From a virus, in IMG/VR virus record IMGVR_UViG_3300029999_000002, positions 25,141-89,140 of that record: DNA of 64,000 bases; one strand, written 5' to 3'. Both the position numbers and the translations under genes were made by a program. The first letter of the stretch is position 1. Every line of letters starts with the position of its first letter. The notes under the pieces are model-generated. The model was not told where the DNA came from, did no database searches, and was given only the letters and a program-made list of their open reading frames with translations. This document shows positions 16,849-26,405 of this stretch, in pieces.

Positions 16849-19800
16849 ATGAACCGTTTGTTTAAAGCAGTTCTCGCCCTCGTGTGTCTGTTTGGCCTGG
16901 GCCAAATGGCGAGTGCGCAGACCACCACCGTCACGGCTGCACATTTGAAAATGGGTGGCTACCTTATTTCTACAGGACAGGTTGACATTACACCTGTTAA
17001 TTTGCAGGGTGTTCCCATTGCTTTCGCTGATGCCACTGGTGCCCAGAACGGACCCACGGCGTATTCTTGCCAAGTTGTAGCCGGCGTGATCACTGGCGCC
17101 ATCGGTGAAACCGGAACTGTTAGCGGAACCTGCGTCGTACCCGATGCGTCCCTCACGACTCCTGCCAACATCCTGTACCAGATTCAGGTTCTGGATCAGT
17201 CCACTGGGCAGCGCACCTCTGGCTTGGCTTACACCATGCAGGCTGTTGTAGGTGTCACAGGCTCTACCTGGGCTCTGGATCACTATGGTCCCCCGGCTCA
17301 GACTTCTGCTGTAAGCTCGCTTCAGGCTACTCAGGGCTCTACCTTGCCCACGTCCTGCGTCTCGCCCTCGGTGTTTACCTACTACAACACAGGTGGTTCA
17401 TTTCTTGGCTTCTATACCTGCGTGGGTGGCGTTGAAGTTGCCATCACTACAGGCAGCACAGGTCCAACTGGTCCTGCTGGACCTACAGGTCCCGCTGGTA
17501 CGGCTGGTGCAACGGGTCCCACGGGAGCAACAGGTCCAACTGGCCCAACTGGATCAACGGGTGCCACTGGTCCTACAGGCTCAACCGGCTCCGCTGGCGC
17601 TGCTGCCACCATCGCTGTTGGCACTGTGACCGCGCTGTCTCCTGGTGCAACGCCTACCGTTGTCAATGCAGGCACATCGAGTGCGGCCACTTTCAACTTT
17701 GGTATCCCTAGCACTTCTAGCTTGACTCTGGCCAACATTGGGGCAGGGGCAGCAGGCGCTGGTCTGTTTGACTTCTCCGCTGCGACCGCGCTGAAGGTTC
17801 CTATTCATGCAGGTGCAACAGCTGCCGCTGCTGGTGAGTTGATCTATGACTCGACCAACGGCAACCTACACACGAATGTTGTTGGCACTGATTTGATCCT
17901 TGCTGGATTCCCTTCTGCGTCCCTGCCTACAACCGGCCATTGCGCTCAGTTCACTGAAATTGGCGCCTGGTGGGAGATCACGGATGCTGGGGCGGCTTGC
18001 GGTAGTGGCTCTGGTGGTGCGCCCTATCCGTCTGGTTCTGGTATTCCAGTTGTCGCTGGTGGTGCATCGTGGGGAACCACCGTAGCTGCCCCCGCTGGAG
18101 CCATCGTTGGTACCACTGATACCCAGATGCTGACCAACAAGACGGTCGATGGTGTAACTCCTGCGACCTTGGCGTTCATGGATGCCACGAGCAGCGTTCA
18201 GACTCAATTGAATGCGCGCACGTCTAGCACAAAGGCTAAGTATGTATCTACCGTCACCGGTGTAACATCATACCCGTACACAAATTGTGCACCTGGAGCT
18301 TCAGCAACTGGGTTGACAGACAGTTGGTCTGTGATAAACGCTTATGCTGCCACTGCTGGCCAGCGATTGGAGTTTGACGGCTGTTTTGCGTTGAGCCAAG
18401 CACTAACTCCCAACTCTTCCACCACCCTCCATGGCGCATTTGGTGGCGCGGGCGTCATTATGCTCACGGGTGCCAACACTCCAGCCATCCAGAACCTCCA
18501 TCAGGCCGGACCCACCACCGCCAGCGGCACGGGAGGGTATGCCGTTTCTAACATCACGGACACCAACATCAGCGTGTCTGACATGATGATCAACTGCAAC
18601 TCAACGCAATCCGTCACCGGCAGCGGCAACGGCCAGAGCGTAGCACACACTACCAACAGTTCAAACGTGTGGATCTTCTGTGAACAGTACCTTGGCGTTA
18701 GCGGTCTGTTCCACGATCACAACTACGTCTACGACGCAGGCACATATAGTGTCATGTACTCCAACGTGGAGCATGCTTGGTTTGGTCATGACCAATTGAT
18801 CCAACCCACACCGTTGGTGCTGAAAAAGAACACGGACGGACTGCATTGCACCGGGCCATGCACGGACATTCACATCAGTGATGAGCGGATTCTAGCTGGC
18901 GACGACGCTATGGCCATCAACTGTAATGACGGCAACCAAACAGACCCCGGAGCCTACCCGACCGGCTTCAAGTTCGGCCCGTGCCTGGGCTTCTATATCA
19001 ACAACGTCAACATAGACGGTAGCTTGTCCGGCCCGCTCATCTATAGCAGCACTGAGCTAGCAGACGACATCCACATGAATAACATCGGCGGGACAGTCCT
19101 CGGTAACGGTCTAGAGATTGCACCGTTCACCACCGGCCCGGGTAACGTTGGCAGTGTCTATATCAGCGGCTACAGTTCGCAGTCCAACGGTTCACAGAAC
19201 CCTTGGTCGCAACCGTATCCCTTCCTCATCACGGCCAACTACAAGCTTATCGAGCTTGGCATCCAGTACAAGAACCCCGCAGCCGCCGTTGCGACGTGGC
19301 CGATTCTTACCCATAACGTCGCGACCCCGGGCATCCTGTCGTTGCGGAACTGGGACGTGAACACCTCCACCACGACCCTAACCGTCCCTTTGATTGACAT
19401 AACGGGTGGAGGCGCTCCGCAGGTCTCTATCAGTGGCCTGAACTGGCAGGATGTCATCACGGGCGGGACCGCTACCGTGTTCGGCGGCTCGACCGTACCG
19501 GCCACGCTCAACTGCTCCAACTACAACGGTCCGAACCGTCTGCTCGCGTCTGGGTTCGCTCCAGCCCAGCAAAACGGCGACTGCTTCACCAACACCTATC
19601 CCTCTACCCACACCATCGGTTTGATTCCCGCGATGACGGGTGGAAACACCACGATAGCTGCAGACCAGGTAACCCTTTTGGGAACTCCCTTCCCGGTGTC
19701 GGGAACACTGTCCTCGATTAGCTTCCAATATGGAGCTGCACCCGGCAGCACTACTCCCATAACGATAGCAATCTTCAGCGGTACGCTGCCTAACCTAACC

Positions 19801-20064
19801 GTTGTCAACAGCTTCACCGTCACTCCAGCAAATGTAGCGACAGTGCAAACGATGACAGGTGGCGGTGTCAACTTCCCAACGACAGCTATCACAGCAGGGG
19901 AGTATATCGGATACTGGGGAACAACCGTAACGCCAGGCTTCGGTGTGGCTTCGGGGTATAACATCTACTACTCACCGTCACACACAACCCTGCCCACCGG
20001 CTCGGTCGCGTATACGCTGCTAGGCGGGGATGCGATTGCTTTGACTGCAACCACAACTCCCTAA
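16849..20064 (+). CDS. Giant secreted collagen-like protein with GH28-like beta-helix
   Basis: 1071 aa. Residues 1-23 form a Sec signal peptide ending in MASA. A small beta domain follows (related to the one in the 21226 protein), then ~50 residues of Gly-x-y collagen-like triplets (about 202-251). A fibre-type linker comes next, then a long parallel beta-helix (about 480-880). Within it NTDG (~661) and GDDA (~684) lie 22-23 residues apart, much like the acidic catalytic pair of GH28 polygalacturonases; the family's GHG and RIK motifs are not evident. Likely binds or degrades surface polysaccharide. Its stop overlaps the stop of the reversed epimerase. Confidence 0.7.
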   Translation: MNRLFKAVLALVCLFGLGQMASAQTTTVTAAHLKMGGYLISTGQVDITPVNLQGVPIAFADATGAQNGPTAYSCQVVAGVITGAIGETGTVSGTCVVPDASLTTPANILYQIQVLDQSTGQRTSGLAYTMQAVVGVTGSTWALDHYGPPAQTSAVSSLQATQGSTLPTSCVSPSVFTYYNTGGSFLGFYTCVGGVEVAITTGSTGPTGPAGPTGPAGTAGATGPTGATGPTGPTGSTGATGPTGSTGSAGAAATIAVGTVTALSPGATPTVVNAGTSSAATFNFGIPSTSSLTLANIGAGAAGAGLFDFSAATALKVPIHAGATAAAAGELIYDSTNGNLHTNVVGTDLILAGFPSASLPTTGHCAQFTEIGAWWEITDAGAACGSGSGGAPYPSGSGIPVVAGGASWGTTVAAPAGAIVGTTDTQMLTNKTVDGVTPATLAFMDATSSVQTQLNARTSSTKAKYVSTVTGVTSYPYTNCAPGASATGLTDSWSVINAYAATAGQRLEFDGCFALSQALTPNSSTTLHGAFGGAGVIMLTGANTPAIQNLHQAGPTTASGTGGYAVSNITDTNISVSDMMINCNSTQSVTGSGNGQSVAHTTNSSNVWIFCEQYLGVSGLFHDHNYVYDAGTYSVMYSNVEHAWFGHDQLIQPTPLVLKKNTDGLHCTGPCTDIHISDERILAGDDAMAINCNDGNQTDPGAYPTGFKFGPCLGFYINNVNIDGSLSGPLIYSSTELADDIHMNNIGGTVLGNGLEIAPFTTGPGNVGSVYISGYSSQSNGSQNPWSQPYPFLITANYKLIELGIQYKNPAAAVATWPILTHNVATPGILSLRNWDVNTSTTTLTVPLIDITGGGAPQVSISGLNWQDVITGGTATVFGGSTVPATLNCSNYNGPNRLLASGFAPAQQNGDCFTNTYPSTHTIGLIPAMTGGNTTIAADQVTLLGTPFPVSGTLSSISFQYGAAPGSTTPITIAIFSGTLPNLTVVNSFTVTPANVATVQTMTGGGVNFPTTAITAGEYIGYWGTTVTPGFGVASGYNIYYSPSHTTLPTGSVAYTLLGGDAIALTATTTP

Positions 20065-21101
20065 GAGCTATACCAAACCGCAGTACGTTCAATGGACTCA
20101 GCCAGAGAATAATGCTGGCTGAGTCCAAGTTCGTGTTGCACCCGCTGCGTTGCTGGAACATAGCGCGTGGGTGCAACACCTTCCTTTGGATGTTGAGCAA
20201 TGCTGATTGGCAAAGAGGGGTTGAGGGTGTCTGCTGTAAGGCGTGCCAACTCAGCGATGCTGATTGCCTCATCTGAACCCACGTTGAATGGGCGAAGAGT
20301 AGGAGCTTTGAAAAGAATAGTCCACAACCAAACTGCGAGATCAGCCGCGTAGAGATATGAACGTAATGGTGTGCCATCCCCACCGATCTGAATTGGTGAT
20401 CCTTTGATAGCATCTCGAATGAAGTTTCCAACAGCAAAGTTGCTGTCAAGAGGCAGATTGGGACCTACGAAGGCAAAGCAGCGCGCAATCTTGAACTCAA
20501 TAGATGATTGCTTTGCGTACAGTGCGCACATCAGTTCTGATGCCCTTTTCCCTTCACCATAAGCAGAATTTGGGGAAAGCACATCCGGCGCACCGAGGAA
20601 TTCTTCTGAAACGTTGCTGAGATCAGTTGGTTGTACACCATAGACAGCACCCGAGCTAGTGAGAAGAAACTTCTTAGTTGCATGGGTGGCTGCAAACTCT
20701 AACATATGTGCAGTGCCCTCTGTGATAGCAGTGTATCGCTCAATAGGATTGCTATTTTTAGTGATTGTAGAAACCTCTGTTGCAGCGTGGATAACAAATT
20801 CAAATTCACCTGGAGGTATCTGGAACGACCTTATATCTCCAGAGACCATAGTTACGGATGGATCACTAGCAAGATGAGGTGATTGTGTTCTAAAACGTTC
20901 TGGGTAACGTGTGAGTACAGATACCTCAGCGTGTAAAGTCAACTTTTTGTTGATATGCAGGAATGTTGAGAGTAGCCATGTGCCGAAGAATCCAGTACCA
21001 CCTGTGATGAAGAGTCTCTTATTCCTAAGCTCATCCCACAGTGGGCGGGTCTGCTCAAGCACAAAGTTTAGGTCATCAGTTGCAAAGGGCTTGTTAGTCA
21101 T
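20061..21101 (-). CDS. NAD-dependent epimerase/dehydratase
   Basis: 346 aa extended short-chain dehydrogenase. GGTGFFG (residues ~34-40) binds NAD, and TSSGAVYG plus YGEGK supply the Ser and the Tyr-x-x-x-Lys catalytic pair. Enzymes of this family act on nucleotide sugars for O-antigen, capsule or glycoprotein synthesis. GAGGA precedes its ATG. It is reversed relative to the late genes and sits between two secreted surface proteins, so it looks like a lysogenic-conversion cargo gene. Its stop overlaps the convergent gene's stop. Confidence 0.85.
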   Translation of the reverse strand: MTNKPFATDDLNFVLEQTRPLWDELRNKRLFITGGTGFFGTWLLSTFLHINKKLTLHAEVSVLTRYPERFRTQSPHLASDPSVTMVSGDIRSFQIPPGEFEFVIHAATEVSTITKNSNPIERYTAITEGTAHMLEFAATHATKKFLLTSSGAVYGVQPTDLSNVSEEFLGAPDVLSPNSAYGEGKRASELMCALYAKQSSIEFKIARCFAFVGPNLPLDSNFAVGNFIRDAIKGSPIQIGGDGTPLRSYLYAADLAVWLWTILFKAPTLRPFNVGSDEAISIAELARLTADTLNPSLPISIAQHPKEGVAPTRYVPATQRVQHELGLSQHYSLAESIERTAVWYSS

Positions 21102-21162
21102 AGTTATTCCTCACTGCGCCCACCATACAGCATTAGAAACAATTTGTCACAACCTGAACCCA

Positions 21163-21198
21163 AGAGGGACGTGCTTGTATAGGCGTCCCTCTTTTCTT
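21163..21198 (+). terminator. Conserved terminator-like stem-loop, copy B
   Basis: AGAGGGACG (21163-21171) pairs with CGTCCCTCT (21184-21192), followed by TTTCTTG. The loop TGCTTGTATAGG resembles those of copies A and C. It lies between the epimerase promoter region and the 21226 gene. The ACCAGATAAGGACA stretch after it, containing the ribosome site, also resembles the sequence before the 16849 gene. Confidence 0.7.
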
Positions 21199-21225
21199 GT
21201 ATGACACCAGATAAGGACACAACTC

Positions 21226-24200
21226 ATGAAATTTTTGTATCGATTCGCCCTTGCCCTTGTATGTCTGTTCGGCCTGGGACAAGTTGCAAGCGCGCAATCT
21301 ACAACTGTTACAGCATCACAAATCAAGATCAGTGGGTTTCTCATCCCAACAGGACTGGTGACCTTTGCCCCAGTTGACATCAACGGCGCACCCATCTCGT
21401 TTGCAGACGGTACCGGCGCCCAGAACGGTCCTAAGGCCATCGCGTGCCAGATCGTCAACGGTGCCATCACTGGAGCCCTCACTGAATCCGGGTCCGTTAG
21501 CGGATCGTGCGTAGTCCCCGACTCCTCGCTGACCACTCCTCAAAACATTATGTACCAGATTCAGGTCACCGATCAGTCCACAGGACTGAGAACAAGTGGC
21601 ATTAGCTACACACTGCACACGGTTGTTGGCGTGTCTGGATCAACCTGGGCGCTAGACCATTATGGCCCCCCTGCTCAGACGACCAACGTGAGCCCTCTTG
21701 AGTCCAGTGTGGGCACCGTGCTTCCCAGCCCCTGCGTGGTGCCGTCCGTATTCACCTTGATGGCTTCAGGTGTGCTCTCAGGCTTCTACACATGTGTTGG
21801 TGGTACAGAAGTTCTCATCACTAATGGAACTGGTAGCGGCTCGGTAGGCCCTATGGGACCGACCGGACCTACTGGTGCAACCGGCGCTGCTGGATCAAAT
21901 GGTGCAGCCGGCCCCAACATTGTTACCACGTCGACCTCAACCACGATCACAGGATTGCTAAAGGGTAATGGCAGCAATGTGGGTCTTGCGGTTGCAGGTA
22001 CTGATTACATGCTGCCCACCAGCAACATCACAGGCACGGCCGCAGGCTTGAGTGCAGCTTCTGCTCTACCTAATGGCACCACGGTCACAACGCAGTCAAC
22101 AAGTGACACAAGTGGACAGGCTGCTTCTGATGAGTTCGTAGCTGCTGCCATTACAGCCTCAGGTGGTGCTGCTCCCGGAGCCTATCTTCAGACAGGTGCA
22201 AGTGGCAGTCAGACCATGGTGATCCCAGCTGCTGGCGGTCTTTTCGAAACGGAGACAAACAACACTCTAGCTTCTATGGTCATGCACAAACTGACGCTGC
22301 TCAATGTGGGTCAAGGATACGATCTCGGCAGCCCTTGGAGCACGCATAACACGCTGACTCTCAACGAACTCAACACTGTTCGCGGCAACAACCAGATGAT
22401 CCCAATCACGTTCAACAATTGGGCCGTGGGTGATGCGGATGGTTTGTATATTGCCATGCTGAACTTTGGTGGTAAGAAGTTTGCCAGCGACGAGGGTGTA
22501 AATACACAGACTTTGCAGATGCATCAGGCACCTGAGATTTATGGGCCACTAGCCACACCACAAGCAGGCAATCTGTTTGGGGCATTCGGTGCGCTAGTTG
22601 CTGGTAATACATTCATTTCTATTGGTGCTGTGTTCCCGGTCACGGGTCAAGTGCAGACTGTGAGCATCCCGTTCCCAAGTGGTTCCACTGCGCAGACAGC
22701 TTATGTCGGTGTTGGAACTTTGGGTACAGCAAACAGCATCACAATCACTCAAGTTGTTCCCATCAGCATCCCTACGACGGTCGGAAACAACACCCAGGTT
22801 TACACTGCTGGGTCCACACTTCCTACCTTGTTAGCTTCAGGTGGGCAGGTGCTGCTCTATTTCCAAGCTACGGGTGAGGGTCCATCTGGCACCTCTGTTT
22901 CTCCAAACTGTCTTCCTGCATCTGGAGTTCCGACTGTTGGAACCTACACGATGTCAACCACGAATGCTGCCTGCAACATCGGTGGCTATTATGGTGGCCT
23001 TGTTATTGAAGCAACCCAAGCTGCACCCACAGTTGGTGCAACGACCATCTGGATCAATCCTGTTAGCTACTATGGCTATCTGGACTACAATCTGAGCCCG
23101 CCAATGTTCTCAGATGATCAGATCGTCTATGACACAGCTTCAGTTGCAACGGGTACCATTGGTTCGCAGTCGACGCTGGAAGGTCTTGCTACTGGGTTCA
23201 CTCTTAGTTCAGGAACGGTTCCAGTTTCTACCGCGTTTGGGTTCCTGTCTGCTTGCTCTGGTTCGGGCAATGGTCAGACTCAGGTTGCAGCACTGGTGAC
23301 CTGCACGGTTACACCCTCTACCTCACCAGCGAGCGGTGCGTTCGTTGCACCCATCACGCTGACAGGTTCGACAACCAGTGGCAGCACGACGGTACCAGTA
23401 TCTTCCACCACTGGCATGATTGTTGGGCAGATGTTGATTGGAACAGGAATCCCGGCTTGGGACACGATTGCTTCCATTGGGTCTGGTTCAGTAGTCATGA
23501 CCACGGCCGCAACTGCGACCAACAGCACTGAAGCAATGCACATCAGGACCACTGTGGCTATCTCCGGATACTTCGGTGAGACCGCTGCGATGTCAACTGT
23601 CACAGCTTTGTCTGGTGGAACGCAGACCATTGCATTCTATTCGACGTATCCCCCCGTTGCTCACGATGGCGAGTTCATTGGACAGGGTGGTATGGCTGGT
23701 ACCGGCATGACAATTGCGAACACAGGCTGGGCTCCTATGTGGCAGATCATTGCTTCTATATCCAGCACTCAGTTCATTCTCAGCAACTGCGTCACTGGAG
23801 GCTGCTTCACTACCGGTTACCTTCCTGCTGCTACCAATAGTGCTTACTTCTATCCGATGAGCTATGTGAATGGCACCAACGGAGGAATCTCCGGATCGGC
23901 AAATCTGTTAGCAAATGATATGCCTGACAATCCAGGTGATGGCATCGAAGGTGCGCCGTCAACTGAGTATTCAGGCAACATCACCTTTGAGGTGTTTGGG
24001 CAGAATACCCCAATTGATTACTCGCAACCAAGCGGCATGCACTACATGTTGCATGATGGCCCGATTGGTCCTGCTTACGAGTGGGACATTCAGGAGAATG
24101 GCAGCCTGTTCACAAACACCATGATGTTGAACGGTGTTCACTACGGGTCTGTGTTCAGCTTCTCTCACTATCCGACCACTTGCTTTGCATGTTGGAGCAG

Positions 24201-24462
24201 TCAGTCTTCGGGTGCAGTCTTCACTCTGTTCGGTGTCTACAACGTGGGCAACTTCAGTGTTGATTACAGCGGGTTCCACTTCAACACGCCTCTGAGCTCT
24301 AACAACATTGTGTTCAGTGCTGCTGCTCCCACGACCACTACGGGACAGGTTGGCTTTGGATCAACAGTCGTTGCATCTAGCTTCTGCGGATCACTGAGTG
24401 GAGCAATTGGATGCACTGTGATTAACGTCGCAGGAACTGCCCATTATCAACCATACTGGTAG
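21226..24462 (+). CDS. Giant secreted collagen-like protein, second copy
   Basis: 1078 aa. The Sec signal peptide (residues 1-23, ending ASA) and the following ~190 residues are clearly homologous to the 16849 protein (TTVTA, GAQNGP, YQIQV-DQSTG and [14 protein letters not shown] in both). A short collagen-like run follows (about 205-228). The central ~750 residues are Gly/Thr/Ser-rich beta sequence with no recognised catalytic motif. The last ~28 residues contain CGS..GA.GC and HY.PYW, shared with the 6851 protein. A paralogue with a replaced central module; probably a surface adhesin or spike. Confidence 0.7.
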   Translation: MKFLYRFALALVCLFGLGQVASAQSTTVTASQIKISGFLIPTGLVTFAPVDINGAPISFADGTGAQNGPKAIACQIVNGAITGALTESGSVSGSCVVPDSSLTTPQNIMYQIQVTDQSTGLRTSGISYTLHTVVGVSGSTWALDHYGPPAQTTNVSPLESSVGTVLPSPCVVPSVFTLMASGVLSGFYTCVGGTEVLITNGTGSGSVGPMGPTGPTGATGAAGSNGAAGPNIVTTSTSTTITGLLKGNGSNVGLAVAGTDYMLPTSNITGTAAGLSAASALPNGTTVTTQSTSDTSGQAASDEFVAAAITASGGAAPGAYLQTGASGSQTMVIPAAGGLFETETNNTLASMVMHKLTLLNVGQGYDLGSPWSTHNTLTLNELNTVRGNNQMIPITFNNWAVGDADGLYIAMLNFGGKKFASDEGVNTQTLQMHQAPEIYGPLATPQAGNLFGAFGALVAGNTFISIGAVFPVTGQVQTVSIPFPSGSTAQTAYVGVGTLGTANSITITQVVPISIPTTVGNNTQVYTAGSTLPTLLASGGQVLLYFQATGEGPSGTSVSPNCLPASGVPTVGTYTMSTTNAACNIGGYYGGLVIEATQAAPTVGATTIWINPVSYYGYLDYNLSPPMFSDDQIVYDTASVATGTIGSQSTLEGLATGFTLSSGTVPVSTAFGFLSACSGSGNGQTQVAALVTCTVTPSTSPASGAFVAPITLTGSTTSGSTTVPVSSTTGMIVGQMLIGTGIPAWDTIASIGSGSVVMTTAATATNSTEAMHIRTTVAISGYFGETAAMSTVTALSGGTQTIAFYSTYPPVAHDGEFIGQGGMAGTGMTIANTGWAPMWQIIASISSTQFILSNCVTGGCFTTGYLPAATNSAYFYPMSYVNGTNGGISGSANLLANDMPDNPGDGIEGAPSTEYSGNITFEVFGQNTPIDYSQPSGMHYMLHDGPIGPAYEWDIQENGSLFTNTMMLNGVHYGSVFSFSHYPTTCFACWSSQSSGAVFTLFGVYNVGNFSVDYSGFHFNTPLSSNNIVFSAAAPTTTTGQVGFGSTVVASSFCGSLSGAIGCTVINVAGTAHYQPYW

Positions 24463-24485
24463 CTTATATAAATCAACTTCATACC

Positions 24486-24520
24486 GAGGGGCGCGCTTGT
24501 ACAGGTGCCCCTCTTTTCTT
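24486..24520 (+). terminator. Conserved terminator, copy C
   Basis: GAGGGGCGC (24486-24494) and GTGCCCCTC (24505-24513) form a 9-bp stem with one G-T pair, loop GCTTGTACAG, and a TTTTCTT tail. It ends the secreted-protein gene and is closely related to copies A and B. Confidence 0.8.
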
Positions 24521-24535
24521 GTTTATCGAGGTCTC

Positions 24536-24577
24536 ATGGCAACGATCACCGCAGCACAGGTTGGCTCGATGTGTTAG
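24536..24577 (+). pseudogene. Thirteen-codon remnant ORF
   Basis: An ATG with GAGG just upstream opens a frame MATITAAQVGSMC and then stops. The peptide resembles the start of the endolysin 105 bases further on (TAITAEQVS). It may be a leftover of a replaced or duplicated gene head, or a leader peptide. The rest of 24463-24640 shows nothing else I can support. Confidence 0.25.
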
Positions 24578-24640
24578 AGAAGCTACAACATTGTTCAACT
24601 TGTCGCGAACCCAGTATTACCGAATCAAAAGAGGCGAGCA

Positions 24641-25159
24641 ATGGAAACCGCAATAACTGCAGAACAGGTTAGTGTTTTACTGGGAGTTGCTCCTAGCAAG
24701 AACATACCTCTATTTTTATCGTTGATCGCATTCAGCGAAGGTGCAAACTACAACACCATTGTCACAGGCATTCACGGCCCTGAAGTCTTCACGGATTACA
24801 GCACGCACCCATTTGCTAACGGACGGCCTCCACAGGTTGTCAGACTGAACCCGCTCCTGGAGTCAACTGCATCCGGCCGCTACCAATTGCTGGAGCGTTA
24901 CTGGGTCGCATACAAGAAGCAACTGAACCTGCCAGACTTCTCGCCCTTGTCTCAGGACAAGATTGCAATCCAACAGATTGGTGAGCACAGAGATGCCAAC
25001 CATGTAGGCGCCCTGACTCACATCATAAACGGTGACATCCAGACTGCGATCCAGTTGTGCTCAGCAACGTGGGCGAGCTTTCCGAACAACAGCTATGGAC
25101 AGGGTGGAAAATCGATGGGAACTCTGTTGACCAAATGGGCAGAATTGGTGGCAGCATGA
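24641..25159 (+). CDS. Endolysin, lambda R-like transglycosylase/muramidase
   Basis: 172 aa. Residues 26-40 LIAFSEGANYNTIV contain the catalytic Glu in the SEG context of lambda R-like enzymes. TDYSTHP, then TASGRYQLLERYW and LPDFSPLSQDKIA, follow in the family's order, and ATWASFPNNSYGQ closes the domain. It cuts the glycan strands of peptidoglycan at lysis. There is no signal peptide, so a holin is needed. The next membrane protein overlaps its stop (ATGA). Confidence 0.88.
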   Translation: METAITAEQVSVLLGVAPSKNIPLFLSLIAFSEGANYNTIVTGIHGPEVFTDYSTHPFANGRPPQVVRLNPLLESTASGRYQLLERYWVAYKKQLNLPDFSPLSQDKIAIQQIGEHRDANHVGALTHIINGDIQTAIQLCSATWASFPNNSYGQGGKSMGTLLTKWAELVAA

Positions 25160-25878
25160 TTCCTCAAATTATACCCCAGCAAATCCTAGCCTGGGCAAAA
25201 GCCACGCTAGTTGTGTTTGTTTGCATACTTTGCATTCCGGCCAGCTACTTGATGTTCCATGCTAACAAGACTCTGACCGGAGTTGACACAGCGGTAGCTG
25301 GTCTGAACGCAGCCTTGGTCACTATCAACAAGCCGAAGTCCGGAACGCTGTCCATGCTGGATGACACGATCCTCCAGATACGACTCACAATTGATTCTCT
25401 GAACAAGGTTGCACTCCATGAGCAGAACCAGTTGACGACTTTGGACTCAGACCTGGCCCAATTGGTGTCCCACACCAATGGAGCGCTGACTGCAGTCACG
25501 GGGACCGCTAATCAGGCGACTACAACCCTCTCCAGCGTGTCTCACAGCGTCCAGGACGTTTCCGACCATGTAACCCCTGCTGCCGACGCTGTGACGAGCA
25601 CCACGGTCAAGCTGGGAGCAGCGATAGACGCTCTGAGCCCCTCTGAGGTAGCCCTGGCTAAGTCTGTGAAGGACTTTGACGAGCTAGTCACGAGTTCCCC
25701 AGTGCAGCAGATACTTGTCAACATGGCGGATGGCACAAAGACCGGAGACCACATCCTGATTACAACTGATGCCCTGGAGACCAAGATGGCACAGTGTACA
25801 CTTCATCCGAACTTCGGTTGCTTCGTCAAACAGGATCTCTTGTTTGGTGCTCAAGTCGGTGGCTACCTATTGAAGTAA
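25156..25878 (+). CDS. Long membrane-anchored helical protein, spanin candidate
   Basis: 240 aa from ATG 25156, which overlaps the endolysin stop (an upstream frame extension is a shadow inside the endolysin). One membrane helix (about residues 12-38, ATLVVFVCILCIPASYLMF) is followed by ~200 residues of Ser/Thr/Val/Asp-rich helix with heptad-like spacing. Coupling to the endolysin gene and this topology suit an inner-membrane spanin or lysis regulator, but it is longer than typical Rz proteins. No family recognised. Confidence 0.55.
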   Translation: MIPQIIPQQILAWAKATLVVFVCILCIPASYLMFHANKTLTGVDTAVAGLNAALVTINKPKSGTLSMLDDTILQIRLTIDSLNKVALHEQNQLTTLDSDLAQLVSHTNGALTAVTGTANQATTTLSSVSHSVQDVSDHVTPAADAVTSTTVKLGAAIDALSPSEVALAKSVKDFDELVTSSPVQQILVNMADGTKTGDHILITTDALETKMAQCTLHPNFGCFVKQDLLFGAQVGGYLLK

Positions 25879-25892
25879 TTGAAAACAAACCT

Positions 25893-25935
25893 GCTCCCCA
25901 GTTGCCCTAACAGGCGCTGGGGAGCTTTTGTGTTT
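25893..25935 (+). terminator. Rho-independent terminator of the late/lysis block
   Basis: GCTCCCCAG (25893-25901) and CTGGGGAGC (25917-25925) form a perfect 9-bp stem followed by TTTTGTGTTT. It begins 15 bases after the membrane protein stop and separates the late strand block from the accessory unit that begins at 25943. Confidence 0.9.
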
Positions 25936-25942
25936 AAGTGTT

Positions 25943-25988
25943 ATGCAGTATTTATTTCCTTGACATCATTGAAGGAGTGTGTGATTCT
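25943..25988 (+). promoter_or_regulatory. Phage promoter P1 (ATGCAG box plus -35/-10)
   Basis: ATGCAG (25943-25948), 11 bases, TTGACA (25960-25965), 17 bases, GATTCT (25983-25988). The -10 is the weakest of the five, but the box, the spacing and the perfect -35 match the four minus-strand copies exactly. It faces right and would drive the 26026-31073 accessory and integrase unit. Confidence 0.65.
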
Positions 25989-26025
25989 GAATGGGCGATA
26001 CAAAGCTTCAAGGAGAACCACCAGA

Positions 26026-26232
26026 ATGGCATTCAAGAAAGCAGTCTCCACATTCAGTTTGACTTCAGACTTCCAGCGTATGGCCGACACTGAGGACAAG
26101 ATCAATCGCAGAGCGACCAAAGATGCAGCCAATGCGCGCAACAAAGCAAACCAGAAGGCACTCGGAGCATGGCATGGGAGCAGCAGAGGGAAGATGAACG
26201 AGATCCCGATGCCAGCGAGGCGCACAACCTAA
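26026..26232 (+). CDS. Small basic protein, unknown
   Basis: 68 aa from ATG 26026, chosen because AGGAG lies upstream and promoter P1 would start the mRNA near 25995, after the longer open frame's first codon. It is charged and helical (DKINRRATKDAANARNKANQ). First gene of the rightward accessory unit; its stop overlaps the next ATG (TAATG). No function recognised. Confidence 0.55.
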   Translation: MAFKKAVSTFSLTSDFQRMADTEDKINRRATKDAANARNKANQKALGAWHGSSRGKMNEIPMPARRTT

Positions 26233-26405
26233 TGGCTGACATCCGGGTTGAGCTCAAGATTTGTGAAGCCTGTGGGGCGCTGGGATTGCGTCCTGTTACC
26301 AGCCTGAACGCATACTGTGCACAATGCTCTAACAAACTGGGAGCCGTTGTAACACCTGTTCACAGGACGAGCCCAGGTCGCGCGCCAAGGATGGCAGTAG
26401 CTTGA
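26232..26405 (+). CDS. Small zinc-ribbon-like protein
   Basis: 57 aa. Two CxxC pairs (CEAC at ~11-14 and CAQC at ~32-35) suggest a zinc ribbon. The ATG overlaps the preceding stop. The end overlaps the following gene by four bases, so the unit is translationally coupled. Confidence 0.6.
   Translation: MADIRVELKICEACGALGLRPVTSLNAYCAQCSNKLGAVVTPVHRTSPGRAPRMAVA

Noticed and set aside
21101-21160. Strong promoter for the reversed epimerase
   Set aside because: TTGTGA followed 17 bases later by TGTATG is only a weak match, and no ATRCAG box at the right spacing is present, so I did not call it.
24641-25159. Embedded o-spanin frame inside or beside the endolysin and membrane gene
   Set aside because: No out-of-phase frame with a lipobox was visible there; the only clear lipobox is in the 27326 gene.
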